From Campylobacter upsaliensis (GTDB taxonomy: Bacteria > Campylobacterota > Campylobacteria > Campylobacterales > Campylobacteraceae), in assembly GCF_900637395.1 (NCBI RefSeq), contig NZ_LR134372.1, forward strand, positions 806,001 to 870,000: 64,000 nt of DNA, given 5' to 3'. The position numbers and the translations under genes were made by a program. The notes beneath the pieces were generated by a model that saw nothing but the letters and a program-made list of their open reading frames with translations, made no database searches and was not told where the DNA came from. Positions 44,958-55,519 of the stretch are shown one piece after another (position 1 is the first letter of the stretch; the number at the start of each line of letters is the position of its first letter).

Positions 44958-45656
44958 TTAAAACGGCCACACCGCCTCGATAAACTTACTACCCCAAGGC
45001 TTTCTCGTGCTTCTATCCACTTCACCTTCGGTTTTGTAAAGAATTTTCGCATCGGCTATGTATTTACTATCTATAGTATTATCCTGCCCTATATCATAAG
45101 GGCGAATCACACCGCTAAGTTGGATAATTTGCTTCTCGCCGTTAATCAAAAGCTCCCTAGAACCTTCAATGAAATAATTTCCATTAGAAAGAATTTTAAT
45201 CACCCTTGTAGAAATAGTCGTATTAAAACTTTCATTTCTACTTTGTGTGCCTGTGCCTGTGTAGTTGTTTGTGCTATTTGTTTGAAAGCCTATGTTGGAA
45301 TAGGAATTGACCCTATTTAAGACCTGATTGACAGCGCCTGTGCTACCCACTAAAGCGCCGCCGCCCAAATTGGCATTATTTGTTCTGCTAGTCGTTTTGT
45401 TTGCTTGTGTGCTTTGCGTTGTGCTTTCTTGTATGATGACGGTAACTAAGTCATTGACATTCATCGCCTTTTTGTCGGAAAATAAAGGATTATCCCCCTT
45501 GCCAAATAAGGATCCCGGTGCTGATTCTACATTATGACTTTGCTTAGGTGCAAGCTCTTCGACATAAGTTGGCGGTTTCATCGAAATTTCAGGATCTACC
45601 ACAGCACTACATCCAAAAAATGCAAATGGTAATATATATACGAAAACTTTTTTCAT
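44958..45656 (-). CDS. flgH: FlgH, flagellar L-ring lipoprotein
   Basis: FlgH forms the outer-membrane L-ring of the flagellar motor. The 232-residue protein has a lipobox (FAFFGCSAV, Cys16) and the family regions GSLFGKGDNPLFSDKKAMNVNDLVTVII and the C-terminal SGVIRPYDIG ... ADAKILYKTEG. A sigma-54 promoter lies about 60 bp upstream. AAGGA precedes the ATG. Confidence 0.95.
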   Translation of the reverse strand: MKKVFVYILPFAFFGCSAVVDPEISMKPPTYVEELAPKQSHNVESAPGSLFGKGDNPLFSDKKAMNVNDLVTVIIQESTTQSTQANKTTSRTNNANLGGGALVGSTGAVNQVLNRVNSYSNIGFQTNSTNNYTGTGTQSRNESFNTTISTRVIKILSNGNYFIEGSRELLINGEKQIIQLSGVIRPYDIGQDNTIDSKYIADAKILYKTEGEVDRSTRKPWGSKFIEAVWPF

Positions 45657-45693
45657 TTCTGTCCTTTGATATGAATTTTTTATATTTTTTCGT

Positions 45694-45699
45694 TACAAT
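45694..45699 (+). promoter_or_regulatory. -10 box for pta-ackA
   Basis: atattttttcgtTACAATaa lies 58 bp before the pta ATG in the flgH-pta divergent gap. The T-run and TACAAT fit the Campylobacter pattern. Confidence 0.4.
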
Positions 45700-45714
45700 A
45701 ACTTCAAAACCTTA

Positions 45715-45734
45715 GAAAGCAAAGAGCGTTCCAA
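45715..45734 (-). promoter_or_regulatory. Sigma-54 promoter of flgH
   Basis: On the minus strand the sequence reads TTGGAACGCTCTTTGCTTTC. The -24 GG and -12 GC are separated by exactly 10 nt, and the flanks GGAA and TTTGCTT match the Campylobacter sigma-54 consensus. It lies about 60 nt upstream of the flgH ATG. A -12 element here places +1 near 45707. Confidence 0.78.
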
Positions 45735-45756
45735 GTTTAAATTCAAAGGAAAAATA

Positions 45757-47259
45757 ATGGCAAATCTTTATCTTATGCGGTCAAAAAGCGATGATTTAAA
45801 TACCCTCATCACCAAAAAACTTTTAGCAAACTACACAAAACATTATAAAAATGTAGCCATTTACTGCCCTGTGATTTATGTGCATAGAATAGCTGCCGTG
45901 CAGGAGTGGCTTGAAGAATTTAACATCAAACAAAGCTCAAAAGAAAGTTACGGCTTTACCTTACGCGATGCGATGAATACCTTTAGCCACGATCCTCACT
46001 ATTTTTTCAACAAAATTTTAGAAGAATATGAAAATTTAAAAGCTAAATATGACTTTGTTTTAGTAACAAGTTTTTCGGAATTTGGCATTTTAGACGGCTT
46101 TGAATTAAGCGTTAAACTTGCTAAAAATCTTAACACCCCCATAGCCGCCATTATCGATCAAAAAGACCAAAATATAGCAAGAAAGATCTTTGATGAAAGC
46201 CTTAAGGGCGAAAAATACGCCTTAATTGACGCAAATTTTGATTTTAATGAGCTTATGAATTTAAAAGAATATGAATTTATCACACCCAATCGTTTTAAAT
46301 TTGAGCTCATTAAAAAAAGTGTGAAAAATAAAAAAATCGTTGTTTTGCCAGAAAGCGATGATGAGAGAATTTTAAGAGCAAGTGAAATCCTACTTAGAAG
46401 TAATGTCGTTCATCTCATCTTACTTGGAAATGAGACTAAAATCAAAGAAGATGCCCTAAAGCTTGGACTAGATCTTAATGGCATTGAGGTGCTAGATCCT
46501 GCAAATTCGCCCCTATGTGAAGAATTTAGCGTTATGCTTTATGAGGCAAGAAAGGCTAAGGGTATGAGCCTAGAAGAAGCCGCTAAACTCGTTAAAGATA
46601 GAACTTATTTTGGCACTTTACTTGTGCATAGTCAAAAAGCCGACGCTATGGTAAGTGGTGCTTCAACGACTACGGCTGAAACTATACGCCCTGCCCTTCA
46701 AATCATCAAAACAAAAGAGGGCATTAATTCCGTCTCTGGCATTTTCTTTATGGGGCTTGAAGATAAGGTTTTAGCCTTTGCGGATTGTGCGGTTAATCCT
46801 AACCCAACAGCCGAGCAACTCGCTCAAAGTGCTTATGTAAGTGCTTTGAGTGCTAAGGCTTTTGGGCTTGAACCGCGTATTGCTATGCTATCTTATTCTA
46901 GTGGAGATAGTGGCAAGGGTGAAAGTGTGGATTTAGTCAATGAAGCTTTAAAAATCGCTAAAGAAAAATATCCAGACCTTCAAATTGATGGACCTATGCA
47001 GTTTGACTGCGCTTATGATAGTAAAACCGCTGCAAAAAAAATGCCAAATTCCACCATAGCAGGCAAGGCAAATGTTTATATTTTCCCTAATCTTGACGCG
47101 GCAAATATTTGCTACAAAGCCGTGCAAAGAACGGCAAATGCCCTTGCCATAGGACCAATTTTACAAGGACTTAAAAAGCCTGTTAATGATTTAAGTAGAG
47201 GCTGTTTAGTAGAAGATATAGTCGATACCGTAATTTTAAGTGCGATTCAAGCACAATAA
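45757..47259 (+). CDS. pta: Phosphate acetyltransferase
   Basis: Pta converts acetyl-CoA and phosphate to acetyl phosphate. The 500-residue protein has an N-terminal P-loop-type/DRTGG-like region (about 1-165) and the C-terminal PTA domain starting at about KKIVVLPESDDERIL, with MVSGASTTTAETIRPALQII and LSYSSGDSGKGESVD. It pairs with ackA 9 bp downstream for acetate excretion or uptake. Acetyl phosphate may also feed response regulators. Confidence 0.95.
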   Translation: MANLYLMRSKSDDLNTLITKKLLANYTKHYKNVAIYCPVIYVHRIAAVQEWLEEFNIKQSSKESYGFTLRDAMNTFSHDPHYFFNKILEEYENLKAKYDFVLVTSFSEFGILDGFELSVKLAKNLNTPIAAIIDQKDQNIARKIFDESLKGEKYALIDANFDFNELMNLKEYEFITPNRFKFELIKKSVKNKKIVVLPESDDERILRASEILLRSNVVHLILLGNETKIKEDALKLGLDLNGIEVLDPANSPLCEEFSVMLYEARKAKGMSLEEAAKLVKDRTYFGTLLVHSQKADAMVSGASTTTAETIRPALQIIKTKEGINSVSGIFFMGLEDKVLAFADCAVNPNPTAEQLAQSAYVSALSAKAFGLEPRIAMLSYSSGDSGKGESVDLVNEALKIAKEKYPDLQIDGPMQFDCAYDSKTAAKKMPNSTIAGKANVYIFPNLDAANICYKAVQRTANALAIGPILQGLKKPVNDLSRGCLVEDIVDTVILSAIQAQ

Positions 47260-47268
47260 GGATTAAAA

Positions 47269-48453
47269 ATGAAAATTTTAGTTTTAAATTCTGGCTCTTC
47301 TTCCATTAAATTCAAACTTTTTGATAATAAAATAGTCTTAGCAAGTGGTTTGGTCGAAAAAATAGGCAATAATCAATCTAAAATCGAACTTAAAAATGTC
47401 AAAACGGGCACAAAAATGCGTCGCGATACACATATAGGTAATCACGAAAAAGGCTTACAACTAGTCGAAGAGCTTTTTAATGAAAGTGGGATTTTAAAAG
47501 ATTTAAACGAGCTTGATGGTTGCGGACATAGAATTGTGCATGGAGGGAAAAATTTAACGGAGCATTGTTTAGTTAATGACTTCGTGCTAGAGGAAATTGA
47601 TCGCGTTAGCACCATAGCCCCACTTCACAATCCAGCCCATTTAGCGGGGATTAAAACTATGCTTAAAGCCGCTCCTAAAGTTCCAAATGCGACCATTTTT
47701 GATACGGCTTTTCATAAGAGTATGCCCGATTACGCTTATATGTATGCTTTGCCTTATGATTATTACACAGAATATAATATTAGAAAATATGGCTTTCACG
47801 GCACTTCGCACTCTTATGTAAGCTCAAGAGCGGCGATTTTAATGCAAAAAGAAAATATTAACGCCATAAGCGCACATCTTGGCAATGGTGCTAGTGTGTG
47901 CGCCATAGAAAATGGAAAAAGCATAGATACCTCTATGGGCTTTACACCTCTTGAGGGTTTGATGATGGGGACAAGGTGCGGAGATATCGACCCTGCCACC
48001 CTACCCTTCATCGCTAAGGCTAAGAATTTAAACGCCGATGAGCTTGATACTATGATGAATAAGCAAAGCGGACTTTATGGCGTTTGTGGCTATAACGACT
48101 TTCGCGATGTAGTAAGTGAAATTCAAAATGGTAATAATCTCGCTCGCCTCGCCCTTGATATGTATTGTTATCGTTTGGCTAAATATATAGGCTCTTATTT
48201 TGCCATCTTACCGCATACAGACGCCTTGATTTTCACTGCTGGAGTAGGAGAAAATGCCTCTTTAGTGCGTCAAAAAACCTGTGAAAGACTTAAACATCTA
48301 GGCTTTGAGCTTGATGATAGCCTAAATGAAAGTGATAAGGATGGGGAAAGAGAGATTAGCAAAGCAAATTCTAAAGTGAAAATTTTTGTTATCCCCACAG
48401 ATGAAGAGCTTGAAATCGCTAAAATCACAGAAGAGCTTATCAAAAAAGCTTAG
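47269..48453 (+). CDS. ackA: Acetate kinase
   Basis: AckA makes ATP and acetate from acetyl phosphate. The 394-residue ASKHA-fold enzyme has LVLNSGSSSIKFKLF at the N-terminus, GHRIVHGG, FDTAFH, RKYGFHGTSH and HLGNGASVCAI, all family signatures. Completes the pta-ackA pair. Convergent with the ABC importer genes, 8 bp apart. Confidence 0.97.
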   Translation: MKILVLNSGSSSIKFKLFDNKIVLASGLVEKIGNNQSKIELKNVKTGTKMRRDTHIGNHEKGLQLVEELFNESGILKDLNELDGCGHRIVHGGKNLTEHCLVNDFVLEEIDRVSTIAPLHNPAHLAGIKTMLKAAPKVPNATIFDTAFHKSMPDYAYMYALPYDYYTEYNIRKYGFHGTSHSYVSSRAAILMQKENINAISAHLGNGASVCAIENGKSIDTSMGFTPLEGLMMGTRCGDIDPATLPFIAKAKNLNADELDTMMNKQSGLYGVCGYNDFRDVVSEIQNGNNLARLALDMYCYRLAKYIGSYFAILPHTDALIFTAGVGENASLVRQKTCERLKHLGFELDDSLNESDKDGEREISKANSKVKIFVIPTDEELEIAKITEELIKKA

Positions 48454-48461
48454 ATGAAGGC

Positions 48462-49190
48462 TTAGTGGTTTAAAACCTTATTTAAAAATTCTCTAAGCCT
48501 TTCATTTTTAGGATTTTCAAATACGCTTATTGGGCTTTCATCAACGGCGATTTGCCCCTTGTCCATAAAGAAAATGCGATTTGCCACATTTTTCGCAAAG
48601 CCCATTTCGTGCGTTACTACAAGCATAGTTAAACCCTCTTTTGCCAAATCTTTTATAATGTTTAAAACCTCACCTATCATTTCAGGATCCAGTGCGGAAG
48701 TAGGCTCGTCAAATAAAATCACATCAGGATTCATCATCAAGCTTCTAGCTATGGCTATGCGTTGCTTTTGACCGCCTGAAAGTTTGTGTGGCATATAGGT
48801 TTTTTTATCTTCTAAACCCACTTTAGAAAGCAAAAGTTCTGCTTTAGCTATAGCTTCATCTTTGCTTAAAATTCCTGTTTTAATGGGCGTTAAGATTAAA
48901 TTCTCAAGGACATTTTTATTTGCAAAAAGGTTAAAATGCTGAAAAACCATACTAACTTTTTGACGAATTTTATTAATATCAACCTTTTTGTCTAAAATAT
49001 TTTCTCCTTTGATAAAAATTTTACCACTATCAGCAAGTTCTAGCTTATTAAGACAGCGTAAAAAGGTGCTTTTACCGCCTCCGCTAGGTCCTATTAAAGC
49101 CACAACATCACCTTTTTTGATTTGCGTGCTAATGCTTCTTAAAACTTCTAAATCTCCATATTTTTTACACAAATTTTCGGTTTTAATCAT
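48462..49190 (-). CDS. Polar amino acid ABC transporter ATPase
   Basis: The 242-residue ATPase is of the GlnQ/HisP type: Walker [10 protein letters not shown], signature [15 protein letters not shown], Walker [16 protein letters not shown]-loop [10 protein letters not shown]. It follows the permease gene with an 8-bp overlap. No periplasmic binding protein gene is adjacent, so the importer must use one encoded elsewhere. Confidence 0.92.
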   Translation of the reverse strand: MIKTENLCKKYGDLEVLRSISTQIKKGDVVALIGPSGGGKSTFLRCLNKLELADSGKIFIKGENILDKKVDINKIRQKVSMVFQHFNLFANKNVLENLILTPIKTGILSKDEAIAKAELLLSKVGLEDKKTYMPHKLSGGQKQRIAIARSLMMNPDVILFDEPTSALDPEMIGEVLNIIKDLAKEGLTMLVVTHEMGFAKNVANRIFFMDKGQIAVDESPISVFENPKNERLREFLNKVLNH

Positions 49191-49923
49191 TTTTATTTAA
49201 CCTTTTTTCTAACAATCTCACACCTAAGCTAAAAATTTTAACACTCACATAATATACAAGCCCTGTGAAAATAATGGGCTTAGGATTATAAAGCACAGCT
49301 TGCAAACTCTTACTTTGCATTGTAATATCCACCACGCTTATAAAGCCTACAACGGAAGTTTCTTTAAAAAGAGAAATAAACTCATTTGCAAGGGCGGGCA
49401 AAATATTTTTAAGTGCTTGAGGTAAAATAATCTCTCTCATCGTGCTTTGATAATCAAGCCCCATAGCCCTAGCCGCTTCCATTTGCCCCTTATCAACGCT
49501 ATTAATGCCACTTCTTACAATCTCAGCAATATAAGCCGAACTATTAAGTCCAAGTGCTAAAATCGCCGCATAAAGATTATCTAAAAAGGTAAAAATCACA
49601 AAAGCAAAAATCATAAGCTGTAAAATCACAGGCGTTCCGCGTATAATGTCGATAAATTCATCAACGATAAAATTAAGCACCCCAAAAGGAGAAAAGCGAA
49701 TCAAAGCCAAAATAAAGCCAAAAACAAGCCCTATACAAACTGCACAAAAAGTAAGTAAAATTGTAACGCCATAACTTAGCATATAAGCCTTAGCATTAGG
49801 GGTAAAAGCATACCGCACCTCATTACCCTCACTTACTTGCAAAATTTCGTAAGGGAAAGAAAAATAGCCCCATAAAATGATGATGGTAAAAAATACAAAT
49901 GCTTGCATACTTTTTTGGGTCAA
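49183..49923 (-). CDS. Polar amino acid ABC transporter permease
   Basis: The 246-residue membrane protein has about five helices and the EAA loop [30 protein letters not shown] segment (near residue 155), plus [14 protein letters not shown] typical of HisM/GlnP permeases. The open frame begins with TTG at 49923, 7 nt after AAGG; an ATG five codons later is the alternative. Forms an importer with the ATPase gene downstream. Confidence 0.9.
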   Translation of the reverse strand: MTQKSMQAFVFFTIIILWGYFSFPYEILQVSEGNEVRYAFTPNAKAYMLSYGVTILLTFCAVCIGLVFGFILALIRFSPFGVLNFIVDEFIDIIRGTPVILQLMIFAFVIFTFLDNLYAAILALGLNSSAYIAEIVRSGINSVDKGQMEAARAMGLDYQSTMREIILPQALKNILPALANEFISLFKETSVVGFISVVDITMQSKSLQAVLYNPKPIIFTGLVYYVSVKIFSLGVRLLEKRLNKND

Positions 49924-50007
49924 AATAAAGCCTTAATACTAAAAATTAAAGCCCAAATTTTAGAAAAATAATCTTTTATTTTTCTTTAAAGATTTAAAAA
50001 AATGTGT

Positions 50008-50013
50008 TAGAAT
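50008..50013 (+). promoter_or_regulatory. -10 box for the panB-queA gene series
   Basis: aatgtgtTAGAATttt lies 24 bp before the ATG of the small membrane protein gene, with AAAGGG between. It may drive the series through queA. Confidence 0.4.
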
Positions 50014-50036
50014 TTTTAAAATTTCAAAGGGTAAAA

Positions 50037-50189
50037 ATGGCAATTTTAGAATTTATTTTAATCTTTCTTTTTGTTTTGTTAATGGCATTTTTAATCATAG
50101 GCTTTAATCGCCAAATGCTAGAAAAAGCCAAAGAAAGAGAAAAAAGATTGGAAAAATACAGCAAAAGACGCGATTTTAAGGAAAAATGA
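50037..50189 (+). CDS. Small membrane protein at the head of the pan-tat-queA series, 50 aa
   Basis: The product [21 protein letters not shown] has one N-terminal membrane helix and then a highly basic tail (Lys/Arg/Glu, ending KRRDFKEK). The ATG at 50037 follows AAAGGG and is preferred to an ORF start at 50004. Its stop overlaps the panB start region. The family is not recognised; topology suggests a cytoplasmic basic tail, perhaps binding nucleic acid or a partner protein. Confidence 0.65.
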   Translation: MAILEFILIFLFVLLMAFLIIGFNRQMLEKAKEREKRLEKYSKRRDFKEK

Positions 50190-51013
50190 TGAGAAAAAGC
50201 ATTATTAATTTTCAAAAACAAAAAGCAAATGGGGACAAAATCACTATGGTAGCAGCTTACGATTATCCTAGTGCTAAGGCTTTAGATGAGGCTGGGGTGG
50301 ATGTGATTTTAGTCGGTGATTCTGTGGCTATGGTGCTTTTAGGACACGAGGATACGCTAAGTGTAAGTATGGAGGAAATGCTAATTTTCACCAAAGCTGT
50401 CTCAAAAGCCGCTAAAAATGCCTTTGTTTTAGCTGATATGCCCTTTATGTCTTATCAAAGCTCGGTTTATGACGCCTTGCAAAATGCGGCGAAATTTATG
50501 AAAGAGGGTCGTGCAAATGGCGTGAAATTAGAGGGAGGGAGAGAATTTAGTGAGTGCATTAAAGCCTTAAATCGTGCCTCCATCCCAGTTATCGCTCACA
50601 TAGGACTAACCCCGCAAAGTGTCAATGCTATGGGAGGATATAGGGTGCAAGGTAAAAGCAAAGAAGCCGCACGAAAACTCATAGACGATGCCAAAGCCGT
50701 GCAAGATGCGGGTGCTAGTATGGTTTTAATGGAATGTGTGCCAAGCAAATTAGCGAAAAAAATCACTCAAATCCTAGAAGTGCCTACCATAGGCATAGGA
50801 GCGGGGAAACACTGCGATGGGCAGGTTTTAGTCTATCACGATTTTTTAGGACTTCATCAAGGATTTAAACCCAAATTTGTCAAACAATTTGCCAACCTAA
50901 ATCCAAATGAAGGTATAAAAGCCTACATTAATGCCGTTAAAAGCGGAGAATTCCCAAGTGAAAAATATAGCTTTTCTTTAGAAAATGACGAGTGGATTGA
51001 AGAATTATATTAA
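50189..51013 (+). CDS. panB: Ketopantoate hydroxymethyltransferase PanB
   Basis: PanB makes ketopantoate from alpha-ketoisovalerate in pantothenate synthesis. The 274-residue TIM-barrel enzyme has [25 protein letters not shown] split over residues 20-45, [10 protein letters not shown] and [14 protein letters not shown]. The second of two tandem ATGs (50189) is 6 nt behind AAGGA and gives the usual MRKS start. Confidence 0.95.
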   Translation: MRKSIINFQKQKANGDKITMVAAYDYPSAKALDEAGVDVILVGDSVAMVLLGHEDTLSVSMEEMLIFTKAVSKAAKNAFVLADMPFMSYQSSVYDALQNAAKFMKEGRANGVKLEGGREFSECIKALNRASIPVIAHIGLTPQSVNAMGGYRVQGKSKEAARKLIDDAKAVQDAGASMVLMECVPSKLAKKITQILEVPTIGIGAGKHCDGQVLVYHDFLGLHQGFKPKFVKQFANLNPNEGIKAYINAVKSGEFPSEKYSFSLENDEWIEELY

Positions 51014-51871
<858 letters not shown>

Positions 51872-51911
51872 GTATTTTTAGATAAAATGCTATCTTTTTT
51901 AAGGCTTTTTT

Positions 51912-52268
51912 ATGAGTATGGGTGAAATTATCGTTATTTTAATTGTCGCTATTTTGGTTTTGGGACCGGATAAGCTTCCAGACGCCATAGTGCAAATTGC
52001 TAAGATTATTAAGGCTATCAAGCGTAATATTAATGACGCTAAAGCTGGCATTGAAAAAGAAATTCGCATTAAAGAGCTTAAAGACGAAGCGCAAAAATAC
52101 CAAGATGAATTTTCACTAAGTAATGAAAACATACGCAAAAAGCTTAGTTTTGAGGAATTTGACGACTTAAAAAGAGATATTTTGGATAAAACAAAAGTGG
52201 ATTTAACTTTTGATAGTAGAGAAAAAGAAACTCCCCCACAAAATCCTACGGAAAAAGCAAATGTTTGA
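51912..52268 (+). CDS. tatB: Twin-arginine translocase subunit TatB
   Basis: The 118-residue protein has the short N-terminal membrane helix (MSMGEIIVILIVAILVLGP), the hinge GPDKLPD and an amphipathic helix, then a charged coiled tail. TatB forms the receptor with TatC for folded proteins such as NapA. It overlaps tatC by 8 bp. Confidence 0.92.
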   Translation: MSMGEIIVILIVAILVLGPDKLPDAIVQIAKIIKAIKRNINDAKAGIEKEIRIKELKDEAQKYQDEFSLSNENIRKKLSFEEFDDLKRDILDKTKVDLTFDSREKETPPQNPTEKANV

Positions 52269-53007
52269 AGAGCTAAAACCCCATTTAATCGAACTTAGAA
52301 AAAGGCTACTCATAAGCGTTTTATGTGTTATAGTGATGTTTTTTATCTGTTTTACTTTCAATAAATATATCCTAGATGTCCTTACTATGCCCCTTGAAGC
52401 TGTTTTGCCTGAAATTTCAAAGCAAATTAACTTCATCGAAATGGCAGAGCCTTTATTTACCGCGATGAAAGTGGCATTTTTCGCGGCGTTTTTGCTATCT
52501 TTACCTGTGATTTTTTGGCAGTTTTGGAGCTTTGTCGCGCCCGGACTTTATGATAATGAAAAACGCCTTGTCGTGCCTTTTGTCATTTTTGCTAGTGTGA
52601 TGTTTATTTTAGGCTGTGTGTTTTGCTATTTTGTCGTTGTGCCTTTTACTTTTAAATTTCTCATCGATTTTGGTGCAAGTGTGCAAAATTTTAAGCCTAT
52701 CATTAGCATAGGGGCTTATGTAGGCTTTTTTACAAAGCTTATGATAGCCTTTGGTTTGGCGTTTGAAATGCCTGTTTTGACCTATTTTTTCGCTAAGCTT
52801 GGCTTGATTGACGATGCTTTTTTAAAAAGACAATTTAGAATCGCCGTTTTAATCATCTTCGTTTTTTCTGCGATGATGACCCCGCCTGATGTTTTTTCGC
52901 AATTTTTACTCGCCATACCACTTTGCGGACTTTATGGAATTTCTATTCTCATCGCCAAAAAAGTCAATCCCACCCCTACCGATAATAATGAAAGGAATAA
53001 ACAATGA
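52261..53007 (+). CDS. tatC: Twin-arginine translocase subunit TatC
   Basis: The 248-residue protein has six membrane helices and the TatC signatures: MFEELKPHLIELRKRLL, SLPVIFWQFWSFVAPGLYDNE, and the late MTPPDVFSQ. The frame extends to 52210, but the family start MFEEL is the ATG at 52261, overlapping the tatB end. No tatA was seen in the window. Confidence 0.95.
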   Translation: MFEELKPHLIELRKRLLISVLCVIVMFFICFTFNKYILDVLTMPLEAVLPEISKQINFIEMAEPLFTAMKVAFFAAFLLSLPVIFWQFWSFVAPGLYDNEKRLVVPFVIFASVMFILGCVFCYFVVVPFTFKFLIDFGASVQNFKPIISIGAYVGFFTKLMIAFGLAFEMPVLTYFFAKLGLIDDAFLKRQFRIAVLIIFVFSAMMTPPDVFSQFLLAIPLCGLYGISILIAKKVNPTPTDNNERNKQ

Positions 53008-54500
53008 AATATGACGGCTATATACAATCTAGTGATTACGAAGATTTGTATTTTGATGTAATTCAACCTAATATTATTAATCTTAATCTCCTCTTTGCAG
53101 GCTTTAAACCGGTCAAGAACAAGCATTATTTAGAACTAGGCTTTGGTATGGGACGCTCATTATTAACCCACGCTGTAAGCAATGAAGGGCATTTTGTCGG
53201 CACAGATTTTAATGAAAATCAAGTCGCATTTGCTAAAAACATCTGCGAACAAGCCAAAATTTCAAATCTTACCCTTTATGCAGACAGCTTTGAGCAGCTT
53301 TTAGAACGCTTTAGGAAAATGAGAGCTAAGGGCGAGGAAGTAGGCTTTGACTTCATAGTCTTGCACGGAATTTATTGTTGGGTTAATGAGGAAAATCGCC
53401 AAATTATCCTTAGCATTATCAAGGAATTTTTGCGTGAAGGTGGCGTTGTGTATATTAGCTATAATTGTTTGCCAGGTAGAGCAACAAATATGGACGCAAG
53501 GCATATTTTCAAACTTTACTCGCAAAAAAAACATACAGAAAATTTTGACAAAATTTTTTCTTTCACAGAAAAATTTGCACAATTAGAACCGGAAAATACC
53601 ATCAATAAAAACATTTTAGACACCATCAATACACACCGTCATTCTCATCCTATCTACCGCATTCACGAATTTCTATGTGATTCTTGGTATTTGCCTTATT
53701 TTAGTGATATGGCTGAAACTATGAAAAAACTGGGAAATTTGAATTATATTTGTGAGTGCGTATTAGCCTATCATTTTAAAAATTTTACTCCTAAACAAGA
53801 GAATTTCTTAGCTCAAATTAACGATGTGATTTTTAAAGAACAAATGAAAGATTTTATCCTTAATAAACAATTTCGTTACGATTTGTACGGCAAACGGCTT
53901 GCCAAACTTAGCAAAAAATGGATTGATAATTATCTTTTTAATACGCAATTTATGCTTTTAGATTATCCTACAAGCCACACCTTTAAGGACTGCGAGGAGA
54001 ATTTAAAATGGGCTTATATTGAGCTTATTTCAAGGCTTGAAAATGAGAACTTCACTCCTAAAAGTGCCAAAACACTTATGATGGGTATTGATATAAATCA
54101 AAGGGTTTTTTTCTCACTCTTAATTAATCTTATGGCTCTCAATCTTGTAGGCATTTGTGTGCCAAATACGACACGCAAAATTGACGAGGTCAAATTTTAT
54201 AATCACAGCCTTTTGAAAAATCAAAAGCTAAGTGAGGAATATATTTTTGCCTGTGCGCTTACTGGAGGAGGAATTTCACTAGATAGCTTAGAAAGAGCTT
54301 TTCTCAATCATTATTTTAACGAAAATCAAATGAATTTAGAAGAGCTATTTGAGCGGATTTATCAAAATGAAAATTTCCACTTCAATGACGCAAATAACCA
54401 AGCTTGTAAAGATAGAGAAAGCGTTTTCACTCAACTCAGCTTACATTACAAAAAATTTTTAAGGCGTCTGCCTATACTAATGAAACTTGAAATGTTTTAA
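53004..54500 (+). CDS. Class I SAM methyltransferase with C-terminal regulatory domain
   Basis: The 498-residue protein begins with a Rossmann methyltransferase domain: motif I YLELGFGMGRSL, acidic VGTDFNENQV, and DFIVLHGIYCWVNEENR. The latter half (about 215-498) resembles the methyltransferase regulatory domain found in some bacterial enzymes of unknown substrate. It overlaps tatC by 4 bp and queA by one base, so it belongs to the operon. In C. jejuni I recall tatC next to queA, with no such gene between. Confidence 0.82.
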   Translation: MKYDGYIQSSDYEDLYFDVIQPNIINLNLLFAGFKPVKNKHYLELGFGMGRSLLTHAVSNEGHFVGTDFNENQVAFAKNICEQAKISNLTLYADSFEQLLERFRKMRAKGEEVGFDFIVLHGIYCWVNEENRQIILSIIKEFLREGGVVYISYNCLPGRATNMDARHIFKLYSQKKHTENFDKIFSFTEKFAQLEPENTINKNILDTINTHRHSHPIYRIHEFLCDSWYLPYFSDMAETMKKLGNLNYICECVLAYHFKNFTPKQENFLAQINDVIFKEQMKDFILNKQFRYDLYGKRLAKLSKKWIDNYLFNTQFMLLDYPTSHTFKDCEENLKWAYIELISRLENENFTPKSAKTLMMGIDINQRVFFSLLINLMALNLVGICVPNTTRKIDEVKFYNHSLLKNQKLSEEYIFACALTGGGISLDSLERAFLNHYFNENQMNLEELFERIYQNENFHFNDANNQACKDRESVFTQLSLHYKKFLRRLPILMKLEMF

Positions 54501-55519
54501 TGGATAAAGATTTAAGCCTTTCAAATTACAATTATACCTTACCAAAAGAGCTTATCGCCACGCACCCAGCCCAGCCTAAAGAAGCGGCGAGGCTTTTAAT
54601 TTATGAGCGTGAGAAAGATAAGATTACACACACCACTTTTGCGAATTTGGAGCAGTTTTTGCCTGATTGTGCCATATTTTTTAACGATACTAAGGTCATT
54701 AAGGCTAGAATTTATGGGACAAAAGAAAGCGGAGGGAAAATTGAGCTTTTTTTACACTCTAGCGTGAGCGAGTGCGAATTTAACGCACAAATTAGAGGCA
54801 GGGTTAAAAAAGGCGAGATTTTACATTTTAAAGAGGGCTTGAGTACTGAAATTTTAGAGCTTTATGCGGACGGCTTACGCAAAGTTTGCTTTAAACAAGA
54901 TGAAAATTTGCTTAACACCCCTAAGCTTTACGCCCTTTTAGAAAAGATAGGGCATATCCCCTTACCGCCCTATATCAAAAGAGCCGACACACTTAAAGAC
55001 ACGCAGGATTATCAAAGCATTTTTGCTAAAAATTTAGGTGCTGTGGCAGCCCCTACGGCGAGCTTGCATTTTAGTAAGGCTATGCTAGAGAGTCTTAAAA
55101 AACGCCACGAAATTCACACCATAACCCTACACATAGGCGCAGGGACTTTTAAAAGCGTAGAATGCGAAGACATAAGAGAGCATCAAATGCACAGCGAATT
55201 TTTTCACATCAACGAAGCCGCAAAAGCGTGTATCGATAGCAAAAAGGCAATTTTAGGCGTAGGAACGACTGCGACTAGAAGCATTGAACATTATGTTAGG
55301 ACGGGGCTTTGTAGTGGGGCGTGTGATTTATTTTTACACCCTTTTAATAAGCCTTTAAGGCAAAATTTTCTCTTAACGAATTTCCACTTACCAAAATCCA
55401 CGCTTATAATGCTTGTATCCTCTTTTATAGGGCGTGAAAAGACCCTAGCACTCTACAAAGAGGCGGTTTCGTTACGATACCGCTTTTATTCTTACGGCGA
55501 TGCGATGCTAATTCTTTAA
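54500..55519 (+). CDS. queA: QueA, tRNA ribosyltransferase-isomerase
   Basis: QueA transfers the ribosyl part of SAM to preQ1 in tRNA to give epoxyqueuosine. The 339-residue protein has the family blocks YTLPKELIATHPA, FFNDTKVIKARI, GRVKKGE, GAVAAPTASLHF and HIGAGTFKSVE. Last gene of the plus-strand run, overlapping the convergent SMR gene by 4 bp. Confidence 0.95.
   Translation: MDKDLSLSNYNYTLPKELIATHPAQPKEAARLLIYEREKDKITHTTFANLEQFLPDCAIFFNDTKVIKARIYGTKESGGKIELFLHSSVSECEFNAQIRGRVKKGEILHFKEGLSTEILELYADGLRKVCFKQDENLLNTPKLYALLEKIGHIPLPPYIKRADTLKDTQDYQSIFAKNLGAVAAPTASLHFSKAMLESLKKRHEIHTITLHIGAGTFKSVECEDIREHQMHSEFFHINEAAKACIDSKKAILGVGTTATRSIEHYVRTGLCSGACDLFLHPFNKPLRQNFLLTNFHLPKSTLIMLVSSFIGREKTLALYKEAVSLRYRFYSYGDAMLIL

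Noticed and set aside
52210..52260. N-terminal extension of tatC
   Set aside because: It overlaps tatB and precedes the conserved MFEELKPHL start.
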